Assembly (NCBI GenBank): GCA_016794125.1
Contig: JAEUKT010000004.1
Coordinates: 1-64,000, forward strand
Origin: Alphaproteobacteria bacterium
GTDB taxonomy: Bacteria > Pseudomonadota > Alphaproteobacteria > Micavibrionales > UBA2020
Direction of reading: 5' to 3'
DNA: 64,000 nt
Below are positions 18,378 through 26,337 of this stretch, one piece after another. The notes beneath the pieces were generated by a model. It searched no databases. It was given only the letters and a program-made list of their open reading frames with translations, and was not told the DNA's origin. A program made the position numbers and the translations under genes. The first letter of the stretch is position 1; every line of letters starts with the position of its first letter.

Positions 18378-19394
18378 ATGGGTGATTTCGATTTCAACCC
18401 CAAGAAAAAAGACGACAAGGGTATCGGCAAAATCCGCCTTGGCGATGAAACTGCAGCCGAGCAGAAAGAAGCAGTCGCCAAAACCGCGACCCGCAAAAAA
18501 TGGCTCATCGGCGGCGGTATCGCAACCGGCGCGCTGGTTGTGACGCTTGGCCTGACGGCTGTTTTCAACAGCTCGAGTGACAAGCCTGCAGCTCCACAGC
18601 CGCAGCGCACCGAACAGACGCAGACTTACCAGCCGCCCGTGCAGGCGCAGAATCCGCCCAGCGAACAATCAGGCGTTTCGCTGGCACAAAGCTATGCTGC
18701 CAAGCAAAGCGCGATTTATCGCGACCAGATCCAGATTTACAAGGAAACCGACCGTTCCGGCCGCATGGTTGGCACGGGCGAAGCCTATATCAGCGCGAAC
18801 GGTCAGGCCGTGCCATTCGGTTCCGATTTCGCGGTGCATGTATCGCTGTTCGAAAAAGGCGGTATCAGCCTCCTTGTGGCATCCGGCCCGCATGCAGGTT
18901 CACGCGTGGAGTTTATGCCTGTCGGCGTGCGCAGCACGCCCCGCATCACCTACAGCCGCGTCGGACAAGAAATAGCAACACCCGACGGCCCGCGCTTCCA
19001 GATGTTGCCGCAAGCGCAGCGCACCGAACAGACCGTACCCATGAAAACGCCTGCGATTGCAGGCAGTGGCGTTGCGATGCCCGACCAGGCATGGGAATTC
19101 GACAAGAATGTGCGTGAAAACGGTGAAACCGTTCGTGCCTTCACGGTCAAGGGCAATGTTGAAGATGGTGTGTTTTCGGTCAAAATCTGGAATGGCGACA
19201 CCTACACCATCAATTTCGCCACCGGCCAATACACCGTTGACAGCGTTTTCCTGTTCCATCCGAACTATCTGGAGGAGACGCAGCGTACAGGCGTCAATAT
19301 CGACGCATCAACGATTCCGCTGGTAAAGGGTGTCATGCAGGTTGCGCCCGCGCAGCGCCCCGCGCCGTCGCAGACGCGCGCGCCCGGCCGCTAA
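18378..19394 (+). CDS. Single-pass membrane protein with periplasmic domain, last gene of TelA-like operon
   Basis: 338 residues. A charged cytoplasmic N-terminus of about 41 residues (MGDFDFNPKKKDDKGIGK...) precedes one membrane helix (residues about 42-63, WLIGGGIATGALVVTLGL). A Gln/Pro-rich linker and a probably periplasmic beta-rich domain follow, ending in a Pro-rich tail. This topology resembles inner-membrane anchors that reach into the periplasm. The family is unknown. ATG 18378 is chosen because GAGGAG lies 8 nt upstream; an in-frame GTG at 18369 overlaps that ribosome site. The operon ends in a hairpin about 25 nt after the stop. Confidence 0.75.
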   Translation: MGDFDFNPKKKDDKGIGKIRLGDETAAEQKEAVAKTATRKKWLIGGGIATGALVVTLGLTAVFNSSSDKPAAPQPQRTEQTQTYQPPVQAQNPPSEQSGVSLAQSYAAKQSAIYRDQIQIYKETDRSGRMVGTGEAYISANGQAVPFGSDFAVHVSLFEKGGISLLVASGPHAGSRVEFMPVGVRSTPRITYSRVGQEIATPDGPRFQMLPQAQRTEQTVPMKTPAIAGSGVAMPDQAWEFDKNVRENGETVRAFTVKGNVEDGVFSVKIWNGDTYTINFATGQYTVDSVFLFHPNYLEETQRTGVNIDASTIPLVKGVMQVAPAQRPAPSQTRAPGR

Positions 19395-19419
19395 CGGCGC
19401 ATAATATCGATCATGATAA

Positions 19420-19455
19420 GCAACAGGCCCGCGGGGAAACCCGTGGGCCTGTTGC
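19420..19455 (+). terminator. Strong hairpin between convergent transcription units
   Basis: A 16-bp stem (19420-19435 with 19440-19455, one G-U pair) closes on a GAAA tetraloop. It lies between the end of the TelA-like operon and the convergent glycine-zipper gene. No T tract follows on either strand, so it may act as an mRNA 3'-end stabiliser rather than a classic intrinsic terminator. Confidence 0.6.
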
Positions 19456-19482
19456 CCGTCCAGCCTCTGTAGGGAGAGGAGG

Positions 19483-19734
19483 TTATTCGCGATTTTTCTG
19501 GCTTTGGTCGTAGATATAGCCGCCGATTGCGCCTGCACCTGCCCCGATTGCAGCGCCGCAGCCGACACATCCGCCGGTCATGGCTGTGCCAACGGCACCG
19601 ACACCCGCACCGATGCCGGCTCCGGAAAGCGTGCGTTGCTGGGTTGAATTCATGCCACTACATGCGGTGAGTGACAGAAGCGCGATACCGAGGATGGGGG
19701 CGCGCAGTTTGCTCATTATGGTGCGGTCTTTCAT
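19483..19734 (-). CDS. Glycine-zipper outer-membrane lipoprotein (small, 83 aa)
   Basis: Signal peptide with lipobox LTAC (Cys about residue 26), then a glycine-zipper run (GAGIGAGVGAVGTAM and GAAIGAGAGAIGGYIYDQ) with GxxxG spacing. Such proteins are lipid-anchored to the outer membrane or form oligomeric membrane helices, as in the SlyB/Pcp/OsmB group, and are often stress-induced. ATG 19734 has AAAGGAG upstream. A perfect EcfG-type promoter ends 32 nt before the start, consistent with stress induction. Confidence 0.8.
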   Translation of the reverse strand: MKDRTIMSKLRAPILGIALLSLTACSGMNSTQQRTLSGAGIGAGVGAVGTAMTGGCVGCGAAIGAGAGAIGGYIYDQSQKNRE

Positions 19735-19766
19735 AGGGATCTCCTTTAAAAAATGTTCGAATATCC

Positions 19767-19791
19767 AACGCCCCAAGCCTTTGTTTGTTCC
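19767..19791 (-). promoter_or_regulatory. EcfG-type general stress promoter (glycine-zipper gene)
   Basis: On the minus strand it reads GGAAC, 16 nt, CGTT, a perfect match to the alphaproteobacterial sigma-EcfG consensus. The -10 ends 32 nt from the start codon at 19734. Confidence 0.75.
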
Positions 19792-19801
19792 CCGAAAAGA
19801 A

Positions 19802-19829
19802 ACCGCCCGGCTAGGGCAAGCCGGGCGGT
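19802..19829 (-). terminator. Intrinsic terminator after the EF-hand gene
   Basis: An 11-bp GC-rich stem (19802-19812 with 19819-19829) has a 6-nt loop. On the minus strand the T-rich tract TTCTTTTC follows. It ends the EF-hand transcript just before the promoter of the next gene. Confidence 0.65.
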
Positions 19830-19890
19830 GTATGGGCCGAAACACGGGTTTACGTGTGTGGAGGGTGCTCCGGCTGGCTTTTAGTGGTTA

Positions 19891-20553
19891 CTACTTGTTC
19901 AGGGCGGCTTCAGCGCGGTTTTTAGCGTCGATGCTGGCGTTATACACGCCTTCCCATTCTTTTTTCTCGATCACCTTGCTGTTATCGACATCGACGATGT
20001 TGAAATGCTTGTCGGTGAACTCGCGCGGTGACAGGCCGTTGTTGTTTTTGTCGAAACGCGACAGCTGCGTGTATTCCAGGAATTTTTCATAGGTGACTTC
20101 CTGCTTGTCGGCAATACCGTCATTGTCGAAGTCATAGGTGATCTTCGTCATTTTCTCCATCGGAGCGACGGTCAGGACGGCGGGGCGCTCGTATTCGTTA
20201 TTGTCGATTACCATGTTGCCGTCGGTATCATAGAGACCGAACAGCATATCTCCGACCTCCGCTAGCGACAGGATGCCGTTGCGGTTCGCGTCGAAATCCT
20301 CGAAGTGGATTGCGCGCGTTGTCGGCGGAAGTGGCGACGGTGCCACAGTCGTTTCAGTCAACGTCTTGGACGATGTGGTCGTGGTGGTGGTTTCAACGGC
20401 AACGGGCGCGCCGGTGGTCGTTGTGGTTGTGGTCGATTCAACGACGGGCACTTCGACAGTGCGTTCGCGGACGATAGTGGTTTCCGCAGTAGCCTGTAGG
20501 CTGAGCAGGGCGACAGCCGCGCAGGTGATCATAAATGTTCCGGTCTTCATCAT
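19891..20553 (-). CDS. Exported EF-hand calcium-binding protein with Thr-rich linker
   Basis: 220 residues. The signal peptide ends near ATA/ETT (residue 23). A linker of Thr/Val runs to residue 80, with TTTTTTT and TTTTTT tracts. Five EF-hand loops follow: canonical 12-residue loops at D88-E99, D109-E120, D141-E152 and D188-E199, and a degenerate one at D168, whose twelfth position is Phe. The likely role is calcium-dependent periplasmic or surface function. The partner is unknown. RBS AAAGGAG. A perfect EcfG-type promoter lies upstream, back to back with the promoter of the PRC-barrel gene. Confidence 0.8.
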   Translation of the reverse strand: MMKTGTFMITCAAVALLSLQATAETTIVRERTVEVPVVESTTTTTTTGAPVAVETTTTTTSSKTLTETTVAPSPLPPTTRAIHFEDFDANRNGILSLAEVGDMLFGLYDTDGNMVIDNNEYERPAVLTVAPMEKMTKITYDFDNDGIADKQEVTYEKFLEYTQLSRFDKNNNGLSPREFTDKHFNIVDVDNSKVIEKKEWEGVYNASIDAKNRAEAALNK

Positions 20554-20588
20554 GCGTATTCTCCTTTAGGGTTCAAGTCTCGTGTGCA

Positions 20589-20613
20589 AACGCGGGCAAA
20601 AGAAAACGGTTCC
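20589..20613 (-). promoter_or_regulatory. EcfG-type general stress promoter (EF-hand gene)
   Basis: The minus strand reads GGAAC, 16 nt, CGTT. The -10 lies 35 nt from the start codon at 20553. It is divergent from another such promoter 62 nt away. Confidence 0.75.
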
Positions 20614-20674
20614 ATGGATTATGGTATAGGCTTGTTTTTATTCGATATAAATTATGCGCGCCAAAGGGTCTCGG

Positions 20675-20699
20675 GGAACCATATGCAACAAGATGCGTT
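20675..20699 (+). promoter_or_regulatory. EcfG-type general stress promoter (PRC-barrel gene)
   Basis: GGAAC (20675-20679), 16 nt, CGTT (20696-20699), a perfect consensus. It lies 40 nt before the ATG at 20740. Confidence 0.78.
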
Positions 20700-20739
20700 T
20701 GAATGGCGACCCCCTACAAAACTCAAAAGGAGATTTATC

Positions 20740-21603
20740 ATGAAAACCTATAACCTGATCGGCGCAGTATCCGCAATTGCCCTGCTGTTTGCCGCGCCAG
20801 CAATGGCTGAAACAGCCAAAGAAATGAACAAAGAGTACAACCAGAATGAATCTTACGGCAGCCGTGCGAAAGACACCGGATCGGCCGTAGATCGCCAGCA
20901 GAACAATTCGGAAGCAAAAGAAGACTTCGCAAAAGCGACGAAAGACGCTTCGGCTTCGCTGAAAGAAACCGCTGACGAGATCAAGGCTGCGTTTATCGAC
21001 GAAGATGTGAAAGTCAAAGCGTCGCACGTGACCTTCAGTAAACGTACGACCGCTGACGGTATCATCGGCAAGCCAGTCGTGAACCAGTCGAACGACCGCG
21101 TCGCGACTGTTGAAGACGTGATCCTCGACGCAAACGGAGATGCAAAACTGGTTGTCGTGAAAGATGGTGATTTCGCCGGTATGGGGGGCAAACTGGCCGC
21201 TTTCGACTATGACTCGATCATCTCGCGCAAATCGGATGGCGATATTGTTATGCCGATCACCGAACAGACCATCGATAAAGTCGCCGAATTCTCCTACGAA
21301 AAAACGGACAAAGAAAATGTCCGCGTGATCCCGGCGAATGGCTACTCCGTGAAAGGCCTGCTGGACGGCAACATCGTTGATCCTGCCGGCAACAAACTGG
21401 CATCGATCGACAACTTGTCGCTGAAGGGCGGCAAGGCTGACCTGATCATCGCAGGCTACGGCAAAGTCCTCGCCATGGGCGGCGACAAGGTTGCGGTTGA
21501 CTTCGACACGGGCCGCCTGGTCCGCGACGGTGATAATGTGAACCTGAAACTGAGCCAGAACCAGACGGCGAAGTTCAACACCTTCAAAGACACGCACAAC
21601 TAA
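20740..21603 (+). CDS. Exported PRC-barrel domain protein
   Basis: 287 residues. The signal peptide ends in APAMA/ETA. A charged helical stretch rich in K/E/D (residues about 24-95) is followed by two PRC-barrel-like units: GIIGKPVVNQSNDRVATVED (about 105-165) and SVKGLLDGNIVDPAGNKLAS (about 200-265). The second of each pair ends in GMGGKLAAFDYD or AMGGDKVAVDFD. PRC-barrel proteins of this form are common in alphaproteobacterial stress regulons, and their molecular role is unclear. Start ATG 20740 has AAAAGGAG upstream and the EcfG-type promoter 40 nt away. The frame is open further upstream only by chance. Confidence 0.82.
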   Translation: MKTYNLIGAVSAIALLFAAPAMAETAKEMNKEYNQNESYGSRAKDTGSAVDRQQNNSEAKEDFAKATKDASASLKETADEIKAAFIDEDVKVKASHVTFSKRTTADGIIGKPVVNQSNDRVATVEDVILDANGDAKLVVVKDGDFAGMGGKLAAFDYDSIISRKSDGDIVMPITEQTIDKVAEFSYEKTDKENVRVIPANGYSVKGLLDGNIVDPAGNKLASIDNLSLKGGKADLIIAGYGKVLAMGGDKVAVDFDTGRLVRDGDNVNLKLSQNQTAKFNTFKDTHN

Positions 21604-21621
21604 GCGTGACGTAATAAGTTT

Positions 21622-21649
21622 CCGGCCTGTCCCGAAAGGGGCGGGCCGG
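21622..21649 (+). other. GAAA-tetraloop hairpin between PRC-barrel and csbD genes
   Basis: Stem 21622-21633 with 21638-21649 (12 bp, two G-U pairs), loop GAAA. No T tract follows. It may protect the upstream mRNA or attenuate read-through into the CsbD gene, which has no promoter of its own that I can see. Confidence 0.5.
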
Positions 21650-21688
21650 CGCTTATCCACCCTCAACCTCTGACTAAGGAGATATCAC

Positions 21689-21892
21689 ATGAACGAAGAC
21701 ATCCTTCAAGGCAAATGGAACGAACTCAAAGGCTCCATCCAGGAAAAATGGGGCAAGCTGACCGATGATGACATGACGCGCATCAACGGCGACCGCATCA
21801 AGCTTGCGGGCACGATTCAGAAAAATTACGGGATCGCGCGCGACGAAGCTGAAAAGCAGCTGAAGGAATGGGAAGACGAGCACAGGGTCTAA
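21689..21892 (+). CDS. CsbD family stress protein
   Basis: 67 residues with the family pattern GKWNELKGSIQEKWGKLTDDD, followed by a second half KLAGTIQKNYGIARDEAEKQLKEW. CsbD-like proteins are small, hydrophilic and induced by general stress, with no known enzyme activity. RBS TAAGGAG, 7 nt spacing. It is 85 nt downstream of the PRC-barrel gene and probably shares its EcfG-type promoter by read-through past the hairpin. Confidence 0.9.
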   Translation: MNEDILQGKWNELKGSIQEKWGKLTDDDMTRINGDRIKLAGTIQKNYGIARDEAEKQLKEWEDEHRV

Positions 21893-22044
21893 GTCTCCTC
21901 AAGCTCCAACCTTCCCCGGATGGGGGTCGTCGGTTCACCGATGGCCTCCATCTCTTTTACCTGCAACCTGCTAAAAAAGTGAACTTTATGGCTTCAGGAC
22001 TGTTGGCGACGCAACAGATTCAATTTTAACCGAGGAGACAGATC

Positions 22045-22377
22045 ATGCAAAACATTCAGACCGATAAAGGCCTTAAACGCGTCGATGGCGCTATCGCAGG
22101 TCTTGGCGAACAGCTTTCCGCAGATGTCAACGACGTCCGTGACGATGTGAAATCGCTGAAGGAAAACGTGAGCGCGCTGGGCCACTCCCTGAAGGAAGAA
22201 GCCTGCGCGAAAACAAGCGAGTTGAAAGACCTCGCTTCCGAAAAACTGGAAAGTGTGATGAAACGCGGCGACGAAAGCCTTAAATTCATTGATGATGAAG
22301 TCCGTGCGAACCCTCGCAGCGCTGTGGCTGTCGCGTTTGCAGCCGGCATCCTCGCCAACTTCCTCCTGCGCCGGTAA
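22045..22377 (+). CDS. DUF883 (ElaB/YqjD-like) membrane-anchored protein
   Basis: 110 residues. A long amphipathic helix with heptads (LGEQLSADVNDVRDDVKSLKEN) is followed by a C-terminal membrane anchor with the family ending RANPRSAVAVAFAAGILANFLLRR. E. coli ElaB/YqjD proteins tether to the inner membrane and associate with ribosomes in stationary phase. RBS GAGGAG. The next gene starts 6 nt after the stop, so they form a pair resembling yqjD-yqjE. Confidence 0.85.
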   Translation: MQNIQTDKGLKRVDGAIAGLGEQLSADVNDVRDDVKSLKENVSALGHSLKEEACAKTSELKDLASEKLESVMKRGDESLKFIDDEVRANPRSAVAVAFAAGILANFLLRR

Positions 22378-22383
22378 CCCGCC

Positions 22384-22821
22384 ATGGCCGTCGTCCAACC
22401 CATGATCACGCAGATGTTGCTTAACAGCCTGTTGACGCGTACGTCGAAAACCCCTGCCATGCGCAAGGCAGAAATATGCCTGCTGGCGGCTTGCGGGATA
22501 TTTTCGGTGATCGGTTCCGTGTTCCTCTTTGTCGCCCTTCACGCTTTCGCGCTTGTTTATTACGTGCCATGGGTGGCGGCGACAATCACAGGCAGCGCGG
22601 CGCTAATCGTCGGCCTGTGCTGCGCCGTTGCGGCGGGTAACATGGAAACCGCACGGAAGGCCATGAAGCCCGAGCATAGCATCGAGGATACCGGCGAGGC
22701 TCTGCTGGCCGCGCTTGGCCATGCAACGCAAGGGCTGGAGAAACCGATTAGTGAAAACCCGCGCACTTCGGTGCTGCTGGCATCGCTCGCGGGATACTTG
22801 GCTGGCGACAGGCTGCACTAG
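22384..22821 (+). CDS. Small membrane protein, YqjE/holin-like position
   Basis: 145 residues with two membrane helices near the middle (about 35-62 and 65-88; FSVIGSVFLFVALHAFALVYY and AATITGSAALIVGLCCAVAA). A C-terminal ENPRTSVLLASLAGYLAGDRLH segment repeats the RxNPxxA-type ending of the preceding DUF883 protein. Its position matches YqjE (phage holin family) of yqjD-yqjE pairs. No clear Shine-Dalgarno is seen, so translation may be coupled. The family call is inferred from position and topology. Confidence 0.7.
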   Translation: MAVVQPMITQMLLNSLLTRTSKTPAMRKAEICLLAACGIFSVIGSVFLFVALHAFALVYYVPWVAATITGSAALIVGLCCAVAAGNMETARKAMKPEHSIEDTGEALLAALGHATQGLEKPISENPRTSVLLASLAGYLAGDRLH

Positions 22822-22843
22822 GCCGCAAGATATCCGCGCGCAC

Positions 22844-22875
22844 AAAAAAGCCGCCCTTCCGGGGGCGGCTTTTTT
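22844..22875. terminator. Bidirectional intrinsic terminator
   Basis: AAAAAAGCCGCCC (22844-22856) pairs with its complement at 22863-22875, with a 6-nt loop. A tracts on the left and T tracts on the right let it stop both the rightward stress genes and the leftward response-regulator gene. Confidence 0.88.
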
Positions 22876-22895
22876 CATTTCAAGGATACGAATAG

Positions 22896-23636
22896 TTAAT
22901 CAAGTGGTTTTGCCTCGCCGCAGAACATATATCCAACGCCACGTACTGTCTTGATCAGCGCAGGGGTTGCGGGGTCGTCGCCCAGCTTCTTGCGGATGCG
23001 GGCCACTTGCGTGTCGATGACGCGGTCGTAAGCATCGAATTTTCCACCGGCACGGGTCAGTTCGAAAAGCTGTTCACGGGACAGCACGCGGTTCGGCGCC
23101 ATCACCAGGGCCTCCAGCAGCTTGAACTCGCCTGTGGTAAGTTCGGAGGGCGTATTTGTATTGTCGAAAAGCTGGTATTGCTGGCGGTCGAGAGTCCAGC
23201 CGTTAAAGCCCACTTTCTTTGCTTTTGCGAGCGGAGCATCCTTGTCGTTGCTTGCAGGCTTATCGTTCTCGCCGGCGCGGCGCAGGACCGCCTTGATGCG
23301 TGCGGAAAGCTCCCGCATTTCAAAAGGCTTGGTCAGGTAGTCGTCTGCGCCCATTTCAAGGCCGACGATCTTATCGGCTGTCTCGTTCTTGCCGCTGACC
23401 ACGATAACTGGAGCGCGCGTCTTGGCGCGGATTGCGGTCAGGAGCGACAGACCGTCGTTGTCGGGCAGCATCAGGTCGAGAAGGATGATATCGGGTTGCG
23501 CCGTATCCAGCTTTGCCAGTGTCTCAGCACCGCTAAAAGCTGTCATGAGCTGATAACCCTGATTCTCCAGATACGTGCGCATCACGATCTGCAGATCCTG
23601 GTCATCATCGACTGTTAAGACGGTCGCTTTATGCAA
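22896..23636 (-). CDS. OmpR/PhoB-family response regulator
   Basis: 246 residues. The receiver domain has acidic pocket D10/D11, phospho-acceptor D54 (ILLDLMLPD), Thr/Ser VVSG and Lys in YLTKPF. It is joined to a winged-helix Trans_reg_C domain (ELTTGEFKLLEAL...LSREQLFEL...IDTQVARIRKKLGDD...IKTVRGVGYMF). It binds DNA and regulates transcription on phosphorylation. The start is a TTG at 23636, because the frame has a stop seven codons upstream and no earlier ATG. The hybrid kinase gene lies 118 nt upstream in the same direction, so the pair may work together. Confidence 0.9.
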   Translation of the reverse strand: MHKATVLTVDDDQDLQIVMRTYLENQGYQLMTAFSGAETLAKLDTAQPDIILLDLMLPDNDGLSLLTAIRAKTRAPVIVVSGKNETADKIVGLEMGADDYLTKPFEMRELSARIKAVLRRAGENDKPASNDKDAPLAKAKKVGFNGWTLDRQQYQLFDNTNTPSELTTGEFKLLEALVMAPNRVLSREQLFELTRAGGKFDAYDRVIDTQVARIRKKLGDDPATPALIKTVRGVGYMFCGEAKPLD

Positions 23637-23754
23637 AGCCTGATTACCCTGTGCCTATGCTGAATCAACGCTAATAATGTTTGTTTATAAAGTCTTAGGC
23701 CTGAAAATGATACAGGTATTTTCCCAAGCTTACAGCTAACTGAGAAATATAGAT

Positions 23755-25986
23755 TTAAACCTGCTGCGGGGTACTCAGCAGCGCGTAAATTTTCGCCCTC
23801 AATTCTGCCTCGACAATCGGTTTCGGTAAATAGGCATCCATACCGGCATCGATGCATTGCTCGCGGTCACCGACAAGAGCATGCGCCGTCATGCCGATAA
23901 TCGGTGTACGGGGGCTGCCGCGTTCTTTTTCGGTACGGCGGATTTCGCGGGTGGCTGTGAAACCGTCCATTTCCGGCATCTGCACATCCATAAGGACCAA
24001 GTCATACCGGGTTGCCAGCCACTTATCGAGGCCCTCTTTACCTGTACGGCTAATGTCGTAGGGGCATTTCATCGCATCCAGCAGATAGCTCAGAATGACG
24101 ATGTTGCCCTCGTAGTCATCGACGACGAGCACGCGTTTCTGGCGGATGTCATGCGGACGTCCAGCCTCGGCATCGATGTCTGGTTCGTCAACGATGACCG
24201 GTGCCGGCTCAGCCAGGTGAAGCGGCAGGATCAGCGTGAAAAGTGACCCTTCTGCCGGTTTGCTTTCCACAAGGATATTTCCCCCCATCAGTCGTGCCAG
24301 GCGCAGCGATATGGGCAGGCCCAGGCCCGTGCCTCCGTATTTGCGGGAAACCGAGCTGTCTGCTTGCTTGAAGCGCTCGAAAATCAGCGCAAAGTTTTCG
24401 GGCGCGATACCGATACCGCTATCCTGTACATCGATCCGCAGTTGCGCCGTTTCCCCCTCGCCTGTGCTGCGGGCGACCACGGTCACGCTGCCCTGTGGCG
24501 TGAACTTCAACGCGTTGCCGATCAGGTTGATCAAGATCTGGCGCAGGCGCACGGGATCCCCGACGACCTGCAGCCCCCGCACGGCGCTGTAATCGAAGGT
24601 GAACCGCACGCCTTTTTCCGATGCCTTGACCGAAAAAATGCTGACGACCTGGTCAAACAGGTCCTGAAGGTCGAACGCTTTTTCGTAGAGATCCAGTTCT
24701 CCGCTTTCTATTTTGGAGAAATCTAGAATGTCGTTGATCAGGTCCTTCAGCGAAGCGGTGCTGGAACTGAGCGTACGTACCAGTTGCCGCTGCCTTGCGT
24801 CGAGCCCCGCCTGCGTGCCTTCGAAAATTTCGGCGATGCCGGAAATGGCGGTAAGGGGCGTGCGGATCTCGTGGCTCATATGGGCAAGGAAGTCGGTCTT
24901 GGCGCGGTTGGCTTTTTCCGCGCGCTCCTTGGCCTTCTCGAGCTTTTCTTCGTACGCCTTTATGTGCGTGATATCGGTATGAGCGCCAACCAGCCTGTAA
25001 GCTTGTCCCGCGTCGTCGTAAAGCGCGCGGCCCCTGGCGTTGATCCAGACCCAACGTCCGGTTTTGTGACGCATGCGGAAGACGCTCAGGTATTCGCCGA
25101 TTTCGCCGCTGCGGTATTGTTCTATCTGCCCCAGCACACGTTCCTTGTCGTCCGGATGCAGCAGCTCATGCATCGCCTGCATGCCATTTACGGGAAGGTC
25201 GTCATAGCCCAGCATGGCAAGGTATTGCTTGGAATAGAATGCCTTGTCGCGGGCGAAATTCCATTCAAAAAAACCGTCGCTTGCCCCTTCGATAGCAAGA
25301 CGGAACGCATCTTCGGATTCAACAAGATTGCGCTCCGCCCGGTCGCGCCCGATGCGTGCGGCTAAATACCAAGCATTGATGATCATGAACAATATGGCCG
25401 TCACCATGCAGGCGATCAGCAGCCGTTGACGGTTGTGCAAGCGCTGCTGCGCCATGCCCATGCGCATGTCTCCCAAGGTCTTCTGCGCATCCAGAAGCAT
25501 GTCCTTATTTACCCGGATCATATTATCGCGAATGGTTTCAGCGCTCAGGACCGGGCTTTGTTTACGTACCGGCACAGCTGGCAGGCTTTCCTGCGCGTCA
25601 AGGCGTTTTGAATACTCCAGGAAATAGGATTGCAGTTCATCCAGTTTGGCGGACTGCTCGGGCATGACCTGCATCAGCTTGTTCATGTCGGCGAGGATGT
25701 CGGATACCTCCGCCTTTGCGATGGTATAGTCTGTCACGAATTTGCGGTCGCCAGAGAGCGCATAGCCGCGTACGCTCGCCAGCATGCGTTCAATGCGGGG
25801 CGTGATGTCCTGGTTCTTGCGCACGATGCTTTCTGTATGCTCGATCCAGGTGACCTGGTTATCGACTGTACGCGCGCCGAGCAGCAGCAGGCCAGCAATG
25901 ACACCGAAACTGCCCAGAATAAGCAGCAGGAATAGCCCGTAATTCCGGTATTTGTTGATCAGCGGTATCAGGCTGTTGATTGTCAT
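23755..25986 (-). CDS. Hybrid sensor histidine kinase (CHASE3-like, PAS, HisKA, HATPase, REC)
   Basis: 743 residues. Membrane helices lie at about 16-38 and 187-210, enclosing a periplasmic sensory region of about 145 residues like CHASE3. A PAS domain (about 225-340, with WVWINARGRALYDD and LVGAHTDIT) is next. HisKA follows with phospho-acceptor H372 in FLAHMSHEIRTPL. The ATPase has N box LIGNALKFTP, G1 DSGIGIAPENF and G2 GGTGLGL. The C-terminal receiver has VVDDYEGN, LVLMDVQMPEMDGF and TAHAL...YLPKPI. A phosphorelay to an external Hpt or to the downstream regulator is expected. The signal is unknown. Confidence 0.9.
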   Translation of the reverse strand: MTINSLIPLINKYRNYGLFLLLILGSFGVIAGLLLLGARTVDNQVTWIEHTESIVRKNQDITPRIERMLASVRGYALSGDRKFVTDYTIAKAEVSDILADMNKLMQVMPEQSAKLDELQSYFLEYSKRLDAQESLPAVPVRKQSPVLSAETIRDNMIRVNKDMLLDAQKTLGDMRMGMAQQRLHNRQRLLIACMVTAILFMIINAWYLAARIGRDRAERNLVESEDAFRLAIEGASDGFFEWNFARDKAFYSKQYLAMLGYDDLPVNGMQAMHELLHPDDKERVLGQIEQYRSGEIGEYLSVFRMRHKTGRWVWINARGRALYDDAGQAYRLVGAHTDITHIKAYEEKLEKAKERAEKANRAKTDFLAHMSHEIRTPLTAISGIAEIFEGTQAGLDARQRQLVRTLSSSTASLKDLINDILDFSKIESGELDLYEKAFDLQDLFDQVVSIFSVKASEKGVRFTFDYSAVRGLQVVGDPVRLRQILINLIGNALKFTPQGSVTVVARSTGEGETAQLRIDVQDSGIGIAPENFALIFERFKQADSSVSRKYGGTGLGLPISLRLARLMGGNILVESKPAEGSLFTLILPLHLAEPAPVIVDEPDIDAEAGRPHDIRQKRVLVVDDYEGNIVILSYLLDAMKCPYDISRTGKEGLDKWLATRYDLVLMDVQMPEMDGFTATREIRRTEKERGSPRTPIIGMTAHALVGDREQCIDAGMDAYLPKPIVEAELRAKIYALLSTPQQV

Positions 25987-26031
25987 CTGTCTTTTTTCGT
26001 TAAAGAATTTCGATGCACTAAATATATAAAA

Positions 26032-26059
26032 AAAATGATGCTCCGCAGAGCATCATTTT
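26032..26059 (-). terminator. Intrinsic terminator after the DUF1328 gene
   Basis: AAAATGATGCTC (26032-26043) pairs with GAGCATCATTTT (26048-26059) around a CGCA loop, with A/T tracts on both sides. It ends the short DUF1328 transcript before the kinase gene and may work both ways. Confidence 0.85.
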
Positions 26060-26087
26060 CTTCTTTATTCCATATTGTACATATCGC

Positions 26088-26264
26088 TTATACCGGCGGT
26101 GCCTTGCCGCGCAGCGCGTGAACGGCATACGCAACAATAAACAGCACCAGGAAAGCAATAAACAGGATGCGTGCGATTTCAACTGAAAGGATGGCCAAAC
26201 CACCAAATCCCAGAAATGCAGCAATAAGTGCGAGTATCAGGAATGAAAATGCCCACTGCAACAT
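26088..26264 (-). CDS. DUF1328 (YtjA-like) small membrane protein
   Basis: 58 residues, translated by hand from the minus strand: it begins MLQWAFSFLILALIAAFLG and ends HALRGKAPPV. Two membrane helices contain the family pattern FLGFGGLA and AxxLFxIFLVLFIV, matching DUF1328 (YtjA in E. coli). These proteins are of unknown function and are often in stress regulons. Strong RBS AGAGGAGG lies 5 nt before the ATG. A near-perfect EcfG-type promoter lies 73 nt upstream, and a terminator follows the stop by 28 nt. Confidence 0.9.
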   Translation of the reverse strand: MLQWAFSFLILALIAAFLGFGGLAILSVEIARILFIAFLVLFIVAYAVHALRGKAPPV

Positions 26265-26337
26265 GATCGCCTCCTCTTATTTTGTTGTTAATTGACAAAG
26301 AGATAGCCGCTTTTGGCACCCTCTTTCCAGCCATTCC

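Noticed and set aside
21893-22044. EcfG-type promoter before the DUF883 gene
   Set aside because: The best candidate, TGAAC with TGTT about 20 nt on, misses both consensus elements, so I did not list it.
26018-26224. 68-residue minus-strand frame overlapping the DUF1328 gene
   Set aside because: It runs through the terminator hairpin. The DUF1328 frame (26088-26264) has the ribosome site, family pattern and promoter.
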